57,029 bases of DNA from Actinomycetes bacterium (GTDB lineage: Bacteria > Actinomycetota > Acidimicrobiia > Acidimicrobiales > Acidimicrobiaceae), in NCBI GenBank assembly GCA_021826315.1, contig JAKAZZ010000014.1, positions 1 through 57,029 of the forward strand. Reading direction: 5' to 3'. Shown here piece after piece: positions 18,053-26,378 of the stretch (position 1 is the stretch's first letter; each line of letters begins with the position of its first letter). The translations under genes and the position numbers were made by a program. A model generated the notes under the pieces. It had not been told where the DNA came from, searched no databases, and saw nothing but the letters and a program-made list of their open reading frames with translations.

Positions 18053-18351
18053 TCTCGTCGACGTCTGAAAAGACGGACTACGGTAGACGTTACTTTCCAT
18101 ATCGGTCACTGAACTTGGAGAATGCCCTTCAAAGGCTCGCTCGTGCACAACCTAACGATGCACTTGTTTTCAATCCAAAAGCGCCATTTGACGCCTCCAA
18201 TCTCAGATTCCAGGAAGATCACTATGACCCATTTCATTCTTTTATTTGCCGCTGAAGGCCCGAGCAAGTTTCACATGGATATCAACGTCACTCAGTTTCA
18301 AGCCCATCTGTCCGACTGCTCACCTCGTCATGTGTTGGTGGGGTGCCGTCG
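18053..18351 (+). other. Long untranslated region before the metal transporter
   Basis: About 300 bases with no gene I can support. It has a short GNRA-loop hairpin near 18068-18081. I looked for the conserved boxes of a manganese (yybP-ykoY) or magnesium (M-box) riboswitch and did not see them. A frame of 77 codons from 18122 overlaps the transporter start and does not look coding. Confidence 0.35.
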
Positions 18352-19992
18352 ATGACAAAGTTCAACACTACCGAATCATTTGAGGGCGCCGCCGTTCTCG
18401 ACAGAGCCCACCTCGGCGATATCCGGGGTGCGCTCGGTACGATCGCTCTTGGCGATGTTGCCGCTCGCCGCAACATATCGGCGAAGCTTAAGACGCTTCT
18501 TGCCATCGTTGGACCGGGACTAATAGTCATGGTTGGCGACAACGATGCAGGTGCCTTTGGTACTTACACACAGGCCGGTCAGAACTACGGAACGCACCTA
18601 CTGTGGACGCTCCTCCTCCTCGTTCCTGTTTTGTACGTGAGCCAGGAAATGGTGCTGAGGCTTGGCGCGGTTTCCGGCGTCGGGCACGCTCGTCTCATCC
18701 TGGAAAGGTTTGGGAAGTTCTGGGGAGCATTTAGCGTCATCGACCTCTTCATCCTTAATGCACTCACGATCGTGACCGAGTTCATTGGGGTTACGCTTGC
18801 CACGGGATACCTAGGGCTTCCGAAGGTCCCATCGGTTATTATGGCGGGCGCCGTCGTTGTGGGAGCAGCGAGCACGGGGAGCTTCCGTCGCTTCGAGAGG
18901 GTGTGCCTCACGCTCGTCGCTGGGTCACTCGTCCTCATCCCCATCTATTTAATGGTCCATCCTCCTGTTGGGCAAATGGTGCATAACTTCGTTATCCCTG
19001 GTTTTCCGCAAGGAGCTCAGGTATCGACAGTGATGCTCCTCATCATCGGTATCGTTGGAACAACGGTTGCCCCTTGGCAGCTATTTTTCCAACAGTCATA
19101 CATCATCGACAAGAGGATTACACCTCGGTTTATCAACTACGAGCGGGCTGACCTCTGGATTGGGATTGGGATAGTCGTCATTGGTGCCGCCGCCATGTTT
19201 GGGTTCTCTTCTGCAGTGTTTACTGGGCACCCGGAGTTCGGTAACTTCACGAGTGCAGCAGGTATCTCTGAAGGGCTTGCGAAGTATGTCTCTCCGCTTG
19301 CGGGGGATCTATTTGCCATCGCCCTCCTCGATGCGAGCATCATTGGGGCGGCGGCTGTCGGTCTTGCGACGGCGTATGCAAGTTCGGACGTCCTTGGTTT
19401 CAACCACTCCCTTCACCGGCCTGTGTCCAAGGCAAAGGGGTTCTACGCCTCCTACGCCGGATTGATGGCGATCTCAGCAGCGCTCGTCATCATTCCGGGC
19501 GTGCCGCTTGGCTTGCTGACGGAAGGCGTCCAGACGCTTGCTGGCGTGCTTCTACCGAGCGCCGTTGTCTTCCTCATGCTACTTTGCAACGACAAGGAAG
19601 TGCTTGGACCGTGGGTCAACGGAAGAAAGCTAAATATCCTCACGTCTGCGATCATTTGGGTTCTCGTCTTATTGTCGATAATACTTACGGCAAGCGTGCT
19701 CTTTCCGAATATCTCGACGCCTCAGATAGTGGCTATTTTGGGTGGCGGAGTGGCACTAGGCATCGCCCTTGGCCTTTATTTGCTGGTGCAATCTCGACGG
19801 GCTACGACCGCTCCAACTGTTGCTGTCGTCGAGCCTGTAGATCGTAGCAACTGGCGTATGCCAGCCCTAACTAAGCTGAAGACACCAGTCATGTCCACTC
19901 AGCGAAAGGTTGGGCTCATGACGCTCCGTGGCTACCTCGTCGTTGCCTTCGCCCTCGTCATTGTAAAGATTGTAGAAGTCGCAGTTCGCTGA
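18352..19992 (+). CDS. NRAMP-related divalent metal transporter
   Basis: About 546 residues with 10-12 hydrophobic segments, related to NRAMP proton-coupled metal importers. The first membrane segment has VGDNDAG (about residues 62-67) where classical NRAMPs have DPGN, and the sixth has TVAPWQLFFQQS (about 238-249) in place of the MPH motif. It therefore belongs to a divergent NRAMP-like branch and its ion is uncertain (Mn, Mg or another). The ATG at 18352 has GGTGGGG about eight bases upstream; a GTG nine bases earlier is the alternative. The gene looks richer in G and C than its neighbours, which may reflect transfer. A DtxR-like box and small ORF lie upstream. Confidence 0.85.
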   Translation: MTKFNTTESFEGAAVLDRAHLGDIRGALGTIALGDVAARRNISAKLKTLLAIVGPGLIVMVGDNDAGAFGTYTQAGQNYGTHLLWTLLLLVPVLYVSQEMVLRLGAVSGVGHARLILERFGKFWGAFSVIDLFILNALTIVTEFIGVTLATGYLGLPKVPSVIMAGAVVVGAASTGSFRRFERVCLTLVAGSLVLIPIYLMVHPPVGQMVHNFVIPGFPQGAQVSTVMLLIIGIVGTTVAPWQLFFQQSYIIDKRITPRFINYERADLWIGIGIVVIGAAAMFGFSSAVFTGHPEFGNFTSAAGISEGLAKYVSPLAGDLFAIALLDASIIGAAAVGLATAYASSDVLGFNHSLHRPVSKAKGFYASYAGLMAISAALVIIPGVPLGLLTEGVQTLAGVLLPSAVVFLMLLCNDKEVLGPWVNGRKLNILTSAIIWVLVLLSIILTASVLFPNISTPQIVAILGGGVALGIALGLYLLVQSRRATTAPTVAVVEPVDRSNWRMPALTKLKTPVMSTQRKVGLMTLRGYLVVAFALVIVKIVEVAVR

Positions 19993-20300
19993 GATTTCGG
20001 CTGATTTCGGCCCAGTACCGCGGGATGATACCAGCGATACCGGGCCGGTAGCGCAAAGCTTGAGGTCGCCGCGATGAATGCAATCAATTCCTTGGTGCTT
20101 CTGACGTAAATAGTTTCTTGCATGGACTGAAAGCACGACCTCGCATGTTCGTCGACCAATCTTTCCTTTGATTACCCTCCGAAGCGTTGCGCGATACACC
20201 TCTCTACAGGTAATGTACTAAAATAAGGATTAATTCGGAAATTCAGGAGATTTATGACTCGGGACACTAGATAGTGATTTCGTAGATTGAAAGTGCGCCG
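19993..20300. other. Intergenic region downstream of the transporter
   Basis: No supported gene. The first 200 bases look GC-rich like the transporter gene, and include a repeated GATACC and a GGCCC/GGGCC pair that could be a weak terminator. The last part is AT-richer and includes CACTA-GA-TAGTG at 20265-20276, a possible operator before the acyl-CoA dehydrogenase. Open frames on the minus strand here do not match any family I know. Confidence 0.35.
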
Positions 20301-21443
20301 ATGAACTTTGACTTTACCGATGAACAAGAGTCGTTTCGCCAAGTAATTGCCGATTTTGCAAAACAGGAGATAGCTCCCCATATTTCGAAATGGGACCAAG
20401 ACCACTATTTTCCCGTAGATGCGGTGAAAAAACTCGGTACCCTTGGGGCATTTGGAGTATCGTTTCCTGAAGCCTATGGCGGAGGGGGTGGCGATTTTAC
20501 GACTCTTTGCCTAGCAATCGAGGAGCTCGCAAAGGTCGATTCATCGATTGCGATCACTTTGTCTGCAGGCGTTGGCCTTGGCGCTAATCCTATCTACAAG
20601 TTCGGCTCTGAGGAGCAGCGCAACCGATGGCTTCCAGAGATGTGCGCGGGTAGCTCCTTGGGTGCTTTTGGTTTGACAGAACCTGACGGAGGATCTGACG
20701 CCGGAGCTACTCGATCAAGTTACGCATTTGACGACCGACGTATGGGCTTTGTCATCAATGGCTCAAAAGCTTACATAACCAACTCGGGAACACCGATTAC
20801 ATCTGTTATCACAATAACTGCGAGGGGAGACGACGGAATCAGCGCTTTTCTGGTTCCAAGTGGAACCTCCGGACTTACTGTCGAACCTCCATATCGAAAA
20901 TTAGGATGGCATTCATCCGATACCCATGGCCTTTCGCTGGTCGATGTCTTCGTTGAGAAGGAGGATCTCCTCGGCCAGCCTGGAAGAGGGTTTGCGCAAT
21001 TCCTTTCTATTCTCGACGACGGTAGGGTTGCAATTGCGGCACTAGCTTGTGGTCTGATAAGTGCATGTTTGGATATTGCCGTCGACCATGCCAATAGTCG
21101 TAATGCCTTTGGCGGACCCATATCTAGGTTCCAGGGCGTATCCTTCATGTGTTCAGAGATCGCTATCAAACTTGAGGTTGCGCGAACCATGGTCTATCGT
21201 GCCGCATGGCTGAAGGACATGGAGCGCCCCTTCAAAAAAGAGGCGGCGATCGCCAAGGCTTACTCCTCTGAGGCTGCGATCGACGCGACACGTCTTGCCT
21301 TGCAGGTTACGGGAGGAGCTGGCTTTATTGAAGACTCTCCCATCGCTCGTCACTACAGAGACGCGAAGATTTTGGAGATCGGTGAGGGTACGAGTGAGAT
21401 CCAACGATTGGTAATCGCCCGTGAGCTCGGTCTCAAACTCTAA
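20301..21443 (+). CDS. Acyl-CoA dehydrogenase (short/medium-chain type)
   Basis: 380-residue FAD-dependent acyl-CoA dehydrogenase. Seen: FPEAYGGGGGDF near 55; AFGLTEPDGGSDAGATRS near 120, the flavin-binding block; SKAYITNSG near 155; QVTGGAGFIEDSPIARHYRD near 335; and IGEGTSEIQ with the catalytic Glu at about 362, the position used by short- and medium-chain enzymes. It thus differs from the dehydrogenase at 6026. It stands alone between the transporter and the rml genes, with only a weak ribosome site (GAAAGTG). The CACTA/TAGTG palindrome upstream may regulate it. Confidence 0.92.
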   Translation: MNFDFTDEQESFRQVIADFAKQEIAPHISKWDQDHYFPVDAVKKLGTLGAFGVSFPEAYGGGGGDFTTLCLAIEELAKVDSSIAITLSAGVGLGANPIYKFGSEEQRNRWLPEMCAGSSLGAFGLTEPDGGSDAGATRSSYAFDDRRMGFVINGSKAYITNSGTPITSVITITARGDDGISAFLVPSGTSGLTVEPPYRKLGWHSSDTHGLSLVDVFVEKEDLLGQPGRGFAQFLSILDDGRVAIAALACGLISACLDIAVDHANSRNAFGGPISRFQGVSFMCSEIAIKLEVARTMVYRAAWLKDMERPFKKEAAIAKAYSSEAAIDATRLALQVTGGAGFIEDSPIARHYRDAKILEIGEGTSEIQRLVIARELGLKL

Positions 21444-21523
21444 TGGAATCGAATTTGTAAAACCATAAACAATAAGTCGATCTACAACCTTGAGCGCGCG
21501 AGGTGGCTAGTATCTAAAGCGCT

Positions 21524-22603
21524 ATGAGCTCACTAAAAGGTCTAATACTTGCGGGTGGTACCGGAAGTCGTTTGCGTCCTATTACGCACACTTCTGCCAA
21601 GCAACTAGTACCGATTGCAAATCGCCCTATTCTCTTCTACGCGCTCGATGCCCTGGTGGAAGCTGGCGTGAAGGATGTAGGGATAATCGTAGGTGATACT
21701 AGAGCCGAGGTAATGGCTGCCATCGGAGATGGCTCAACCTTTGGCTTGAACGTCACCTATATTCCCCAGGAAAAGCCACTCGGCTTGGCGCACTGCGTCA
21801 AAATTGCGAGAGATTTTCTCGGTGACGATCCGTTCGTGATGTACCTTGGCGACAACCTCATTAAAGATGGGATCGTTGAGTTTGCTGAATCGTTCCGAAA
21901 TCGTGACCAAGATACGGTAGCCGAAATTCTCCTAGCAAGAGTGGCAGATCCTCATCGCTTCGGAGTGGCTGTCCTCGATGAGAATGGTCATGTCGTCAAC
22001 CTAGTCGAGAAGCCCAAAGTTCCACCGAGTGATCTCGCGTTGGTAGGCGTATACTTCTTCGACAAAACTATCCATGAGGCAGTTGATTCGATCGAACCAA
22101 GCGCTAGAGGCGAGTTGGAGATAACGGATGCAATTGCATACTTGATCACACACGGCAAAAAGGTGAGTTCAAGGGAGACGCTGGGCTACTGGAAAGACCT
22201 TGGCCAACCGGAAGCGTTACTCGAGGGTAATCGCCTTATGTTGGAAAACATCGTTACTTTGGTTCATGGGAACATCGATGCAGCGTCGATAATAGAGGGA
22301 CGAGTCGTCATAGAAGAGGGCGCAATCGTTGTGAATTCTAAATTGAGAGGGCCTCTTGTAGTAGGAGGCGGCGCCAAAATTATCGACTCATATGTTGGTC
22401 CTTTTACGGCGATTGGTGGTAACTGCTCGATAATATCAACCGAAGTTTCGAACTCGATTCTCCTTGAGGGCTCGCTTATAGAAGGTATTGATCGAGTGGA
22501 GGGTTCGATAGTTGGAAAGAACGCTCAGCTTAAGCGCAGACAGACCCTTCCAAAGTCCACTCGAGTGGTTGTCGGCGATAATTCGACGGTCGAAATCTAC
22601 TAA
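21524..22603 (+). CDS. rmlA: Glucose-1-phosphate thymidylyltransferase (long form)
   Basis: 359-residue RmlA of the long type, making dTDP-glucose from dTTP and glucose 1-phosphate. Seen: the nucleotidyltransferase signature LILAGGTGSRLRPIT near 7; KQLVPIANRPI near 25; YLGDNLI near 107; VEKPK near 162; GYWKDLG near 224; and a C-terminal left-handed beta-helix of isoleucine/valine-rich hexapeptide-like repeats from about 240. There is no ribosome site. TATCTA stands seven bases before the ATG, so the transcript may be leaderless. It is the first gene of the rml cluster, and rmlB follows after 33 bases. Confidence 0.92.
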   Translation: MSSLKGLILAGGTGSRLRPITHTSAKQLVPIANRPILFYALDALVEAGVKDVGIIVGDTRAEVMAAIGDGSTFGLNVTYIPQEKPLGLAHCVKIARDFLGDDPFVMYLGDNLIKDGIVEFAESFRNRDQDTVAEILLARVADPHRFGVAVLDENGHVVNLVEKPKVPPSDLALVGVYFFDKTIHEAVDSIEPSARGELEITDAIAYLITHGKKVSSRETLGYWKDLGQPEALLEGNRLMLENIVTLVHGNIDAASIIEGRVVIEEGAIVVNSKLRGPLVVGGGAKIIDSYVGPFTAIGGNCSIISTEVSNSILLEGSLIEGIDRVEGSIVGKNAQLKRRQTLPKSTRVVVGDNSTVEIY

Positions 22604-22636
22604 GCGTTTTATAAGTAAATATTTTGTGGGGTTAAT

Positions 22637-23659
22637 TTGAATATTTTTGTAACAGGTGCTGCAGGCTTTATAGGTTCAAACTTCGTACGTTATTGGCTTG
22701 AAAACTATCCGGAAGATAACGTGGTCGCTTACGACCTCCTGACTTATGCCGGAAACCGTGAGACCTTAGACGGTGTCGAGGGAAATCTGGAGTTCGTTCA
22801 GGGCGACATCGGTGATACCGACAAGGTTGCGAAGCTACTTAACGATCACCGCATTAACTTCGTAGTCAACTTCGCGGCCGAATCCCATAACTCATTGGCG
22901 ATTCTCGATCCGGGGCGATTCTTCCAAACTAATGTAATGGGAACCCAAGGACTGATGGAAGCCATGAGAAGGTCCAGCATCGATCGATTTCACCACGTAT
23001 CGACTTGCGAGGTCTACGGAGACATGGACTTAGATGATCCAAACGGATTTACAGAGTCCTCCCCGTATCTTCCTAGGACTCCCTACAATGCCTCAAAGGC
23101 TGGAGGCGATCACGTGGTACGTTCGTACCACCTCACATATGGAGTTCCGATTTCAATAACGAACTGTGCTAACAACTACGGTCGTTACCAATTTCCAGAG
23201 AAGGTAATCCCCCTCTTTGTGACCAATGCGCTCGATGGCAAGAAGCTGCCTCTCTATGCTTCTACGCAAAACCGACGCGAATGGATTCACGCTCTCGATC
23301 ATGCCAAAGCGATCGATTTGGTCTTGAAGCGAGGACGAAGTGGTGAGACCTATCACGTTGGCACATCTGTCGAAAAAAGCATCATGGACATAGCTGACTT
23401 GGTTATAAATCACCTCGGCCTCGACGATTCAATCAAGGAGATCGTTCCAGATCGTCCGAGCCATGATCGGAGATATCTACTTGACGCATCGAAGATTAAC
23501 GATGAGCTTGGTTGGGAACCGGAGATCTCTTTCGAAGAGGGGATTGCAGACACCATTGACTGGTACGTAGCAAACCGCGAGTGGTGGGAACCCCTTAAGG
23601 AAAGGGCCCCCGTCGTTGAAGGTTCAACTCCTTGGATCAAAGATTCTGATAAGAGATGA
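22637..23659 (+). CDS. rmlB: dTDP-glucose 4,6-dehydratase family (RmlB-like, TCE variant)
   Basis: 340-residue extended short-chain dehydrogenase that should convert dTDP-glucose to dTDP-4-keto-6-deoxyglucose. Seen: VTGAAGFIGSN at 5-15 for NAD; AAESHNSLAILDP near 80-92; STCEVYGD at 122-129; YNASK with the YxxxK pair at 150/154; and NNYGRYQFPEKVIPLF near 177. In well-studied RmlB enzymes the catalytic run is Thr-Asp-Glu. Here it is Thr123-Cys124-Glu125, and the usual SHVDRS reads SHNSLA, so this is a distinct subfamily. The start is TTG with TGGGG upstream. It overlaps rmlD by four bases. Confidence 0.85.
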   Translation: MNIFVTGAAGFIGSNFVRYWLENYPEDNVVAYDLLTYAGNRETLDGVEGNLEFVQGDIGDTDKVAKLLNDHRINFVVNFAAESHNSLAILDPGRFFQTNVMGTQGLMEAMRRSSIDRFHHVSTCEVYGDMDLDDPNGFTESSPYLPRTPYNASKAGGDHVVRSYHLTYGVPISITNCANNYGRYQFPEKVIPLFVTNALDGKKLPLYASTQNRREWIHALDHAKAIDLVLKRGRSGETYHVGTSVEKSIMDIADLVINHLGLDDSIKEIVPDRPSHDRRYLLDASKINDELGWEPEISFEEGIADTIDWYVANREWWEPLKERAPVVEGSTPWIKDSDKR

Positions 23660-24513
23660 AGATACTTCTTACTGGTGGTAGGGGACAGGTTGGCTCAGAG
23701 TTCGCCGAGTACGTCGAACAGAATCCAAGCCTAGGTATCGAGCTGTGCTTGACCGATCTGCATAATCTTGACATATGCGACCGCAACCAAGTTCGATCAA
23801 CTGTTGAGGACTTCCAACCGCAGTGGATAGTACACCTTGCAGCTCTCACGGCGGTTGACTTATGCGAAGACGAAGTCGACCTTGCTTATTCAGTAAATGC
23901 AATTGGGACAAGGAATCTTGTTCAAGCTGCAGAGGCCGTCGGAGCCAAGGTTTGTTACATATCGACCGACTACGTTTTTGATGGTGAAGGAAGTACCCCA
24001 TATCGGGAGTGGGACAAGCCAAATCCTAAAAGCGTTTACGGAAAAAGCAAGCTGGCAGGAGAGCAAGAGATTCGACCATCGGATCTGATCATCCGCACCT
24101 CATGGGTTATGGGTAAATACGGTTCCAATATCCTCAAAACCATGATTCGCCTCGCTCAAGGTGAAGGTGAAGTAAAGTTTGTTGGTGATCAAGTTGGATC
24201 GCCTACCGTGGTTTCAGACTTGATTAAAACCATTATCGAGCTGGTAACAAGCGATCAGGGCGGCGTCTTCCATGCCACAAATGGGGGATCTCTATCGTGG
24301 TTTCAACTATGCAAATTCGTCTTTCAAGAAGTTGGTGCCGATCCAAGTCGCGTTATTGAGATTTCATCTGAGCAACTCGACTCGTCGCGAAAGGCCCCTC
24401 GTCCAAAGTTCTCCGTTCTCGATAACATGGCGCTAAGGCTCACAAAGGCCAATCCGCTACCCGACTATCGTGAGTCGGTCGCCGGATTGGTAGAGACACT
24501 TCTGAAGGGTTGA
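23656..24513 (+). CDS. rmlD: dTDP-4-dehydrorhamnose reductase
   Basis: 285-residue short-chain dehydrogenase/reductase of the RmlD family, which reduces dTDP-4-keto-L-rhamnose with NAD(P)H. Seen: LLTGGRGQVGSEF at the N terminus; HLAALTAVDLCEDE near 57; STDYVFDGEG near 99; YGKSKLAGE with the YxxxK pair near 125; and RTSWVMGKYG near 145. ATG overlaps the rmlB stop (ATGA), so translation is coupled. The 3,5-epimerase gene rmlC that normally acts between RmlB and RmlD is not in this window. Confidence 0.9.
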   Translation: MKILLTGGRGQVGSEFAEYVEQNPSLGIELCLTDLHNLDICDRNQVRSTVEDFQPQWIVHLAALTAVDLCEDEVDLAYSVNAIGTRNLVQAAEAVGAKVCYISTDYVFDGEGSTPYREWDKPNPKSVYGKSKLAGEQEIRPSDLIIRTSWVMGKYGSNILKTMIRLAQGEGEVKFVGDQVGSPTVVSDLIKTIIELVTSDQGGVFHATNGGSLSWFQLCKFVFQEVGADPSRVIEISSEQLDSSRKAPRPKFSVLDNMALRLTKANPLPDYRESVAGLVETLLKG

Positions 24514-25394
24514 TGAAGATCGAAGGCGGTTCTACGAGCTCAGTAGGTGTTGTTGTCGTCAACTTCAACGGGGACGGTGTACTTGAACGCTGCGTCGCCT
24601 CGCTACTCATGAGCCCATCAGTGGCTGAAGTGATTGTTGTCGATAACGCAAGTAGCGACTCCTCGGTCGAAAATTTAACGAGGTATGTCTCTTCTTTAGA
24701 CGTCACCGCTCGAGTGGAGATCGTTGAGACAAATGCCAATCTTGGTTACGGTAGGGCATGCAATCTCGGTGCTCGACGCCTGCAAAGTAGTTACATACTC
24801 ATCTCGAATCCCGACATTGTATACGAATCAGGGTCGATTGAGAAGTTGTTGGAGATGGCTATCCGGCGTAATCTCGGCGGAGTTGGTCCTATGATTTTGA
24901 ACCCTGACCACTCGCGATACCCGTCCGTAAGGCCCTTTCCATCACTTCTAAATGCAGCAATGCACTCTGTTTTGGGTGAAATCTGGCCAGCAAACCCATT
25001 CTCGAAGAGGTACAAGGTAGATTTCGCGCAAACAACCTTCAAGGACAGATGGATCTCCGGGGCCTCCATTTTGATGCCGATCGAACTGTATCGAAGCGTC
25101 GGGGGGTTTGATCATCGGTACTTCATGTACATGGAGGATGTTGATCTTTGTACGCGAATTCTCGATAACGGTTTTGAACTTGGATATTGTGATGAGGCTC
25201 TAGCAATCCACTACCAGGGTTTCTCGTCAAAGCAGAGGCCATATTTTTCCGCATATGCACATCACAGATCGCTTGCAATCTATGCAATGAGTAATCTTCG
25301 AGGTCCTCGACGCCTCCTTCTTCCTGTCGTTCTGTTTGGAGTATTCGTACGATTTGCGATTCGTATAGGCAATATTTCGATACGGAAAAAATGA
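24513..25394 (+). CDS. GT2 glycosyltransferase, WbbL-like rhamnosyltransferase
   Basis: About 293 residues, an inverting GT-A (family 2) enzyme. Seen: VVVNFNGDG near 12; DNASSD near 43; the DxD-like SNPDIV near 95; SGASILM near 190; and MYMEDVDLC near 212. This is the pattern of WbbL, which adds rhamnose to lipid-linked GlcNAc in actinobacterial cell-wall linker synthesis. The gene follows rmlD with overlapping stop and start (TGATG), and wbbL next to rmlD is the mycobacterial order, which supports a rhamnosyl role. A TTG three bases earlier is an alternative start. The enzyme probably acts at the inner face of the membrane. Confidence 0.82.
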   Translation: MKIEGGSTSSVGVVVVNFNGDGVLERCVASLLMSPSVAEVIVVDNASSDSSVENLTRYVSSLDVTARVEIVETNANLGYGRACNLGARRLQSSYILISNPDIVYESGSIEKLLEMAIRRNLGGVGPMILNPDHSRYPSVRPFPSLLNAAMHSVLGEIWPANPFSKRYKVDFAQTTFKDRWISGASILMPIELYRSVGGFDHRYFMYMEDVDLCTRILDNGFELGYCDEALAIHYQGFSSKQRPYFSAYAHHRSLAIYAMSNLRGPRRLLLPVVLFGVFVRFAIRIGNISIRKK

Positions 25395-25510
25395 ATATTT
25401 AGCTTTAAACATCCGTGTTTGAAGCGGACACACAATAGCAAGGTCAATACTTTCGCGTTTTGCGTCTAAAGTAATAGAGGTTAAATTATGTTGAGCGGGT
25501 TCCGGAGATA

Positions 25511-26278
25511 ATGGCTAAACAGTCAATTGGAAAAAGAGTTGCTAGAGCAGCAGCTACAGGTGGTTCTAGGACGCGGAGGGGAGAGACACCGGTCTTCTTC
25601 TACTCGGCAATAGCCATAGTCGTCATATTTGGTGCGTCAGCAATCGGCTATTCACGCTACGAAAGATTGAATCCAACTGGAAGCGCCGCCTCTGCCCCAA
25701 CGATAGGCCAGACTTGGCACGTTGCCTTTGGCGTCTACGATTGCAACACCTTCCTTCCAAATCTGAAAGCCCAAACCAAAACTTCAAAGTTGTCCTTCTA
25801 TACGACCGGTAACGGACTAATTGTGGTGTCGCCTAAGACGAAACTGTTTGAAGGTTCTAATGCCAACCTTGGCAACTTTGCGTTGGACTATCCAGGCCTC
25901 TACATCTCTAGTTCCAAGGTTACCTATCCTGGACATGCAGCACTTACAAATGGATTGACCTGTAACGGAAAGCCCGCCACAATTAAAGTTGAGACTTGGT
26001 CATCTCTTGTCGCTAAGGGTACGGTTGTTACTGGTAACCCCGGAGCCATTAGGTTTGCTGATCAGCAATTGATCACAGTTGGACTTGTCCCCGCTGGCGT
26101 CAATCTTCCGCAACCCTCGTCAAAGACGGCTCTCGTCAATCTGCCAACTACACAGGCCCTAGCCACTACTACAACGGCGGCGGGAACGACTGCCACGCTG
26201 ACGCCACCGACTACAACCGCGGGACCGACTGTTACAGCGTCTACAACCGCTGGACCAACTACGACGTCGGTCGGTTGA
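25511..26278 (+). CDS. Membrane-anchored extracytoplasmic protein, unknown function
   Basis: 255 residues: a basic N terminus, one membrane segment near 29-46 (VFFYSAIAIVVIFGASAIG), an extracytoplasmic domain of about 140 residues starting WHVAFGVYDCNTFLP, and a Thr/Ala/Pro-rich tail of about 45 residues. Related actinobacterial proteins, as I recall them, carry a His-rich HSHGDGLIHIHP-like stretch where this one has FYTTGNGLIVVSP. If so, this copy has lost a probable metal site. GGAG precedes the ATG. It lies between the WbbL-like gene and the nucleotidyltransferase and may belong to cell-wall assembly. Function is not assigned. Confidence 0.75.
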   Translation: MAKQSIGKRVARAAATGGSRTRRGETPVFFYSAIAIVVIFGASAIGYSRYERLNPTGSAASAPTIGQTWHVAFGVYDCNTFLPNLKAQTKTSKLSFYTTGNGLIVVSPKTKLFEGSNANLGNFALDYPGLYISSSKVTYPGHAALTNGLTCNGKPATIKVETWSSLVAKGTVVTGNPGAIRFADQQLITVGLVPAGVNLPQPSSKTALVNLPTTQALATTTTAAGTTATLTPPTTTAGPTVTASTTAGPTTTSVG

Positions 26279-26288
26279 GCATTCGGGA

Positions 26289-26317
26289 TTGGTTCAGACC
26301 TCGGTTTAGGGTAGGAT
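26289..26317 (+). promoter_or_regulatory. Candidate promoter for the nucleotidyltransferase gene
   Basis: TTGGTT (26289-26294), a 17-base spacer, then TAGGAT (26312-26317), followed by 61 bases to the ATG at 26379. The spacing is ideal and the hexamers match the primary sigma consensus at three and four positions. Supported only by pattern. Confidence 0.35.
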
Positions 26318-26378
26318 ATAGGGATCGAAAAGGTAGGCTCTTGGCGTTTTGCCACATGATTCGCAAGGAGGTGCCCTT

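Noticed and set aside
17899-18351. A manganese or magnesium riboswitch before the transporter
   Set aside because: I could not find the conserved boxes of yybP-ykoY or M-box elements; covariance-model search would be decisive.
18122-18355. A 77-codon frame just before the transporter
   Set aside because: It overlaps the transporter start in another frame, has no motif and unconvincing amino-acid make-up.
19867-20199. Minus-strand frames overlapping the transporter end as a transposase relic
   Set aside because: No transposase motif or terminal inverted repeat was recognised, and most of the frame lies opposite a conserved gene.
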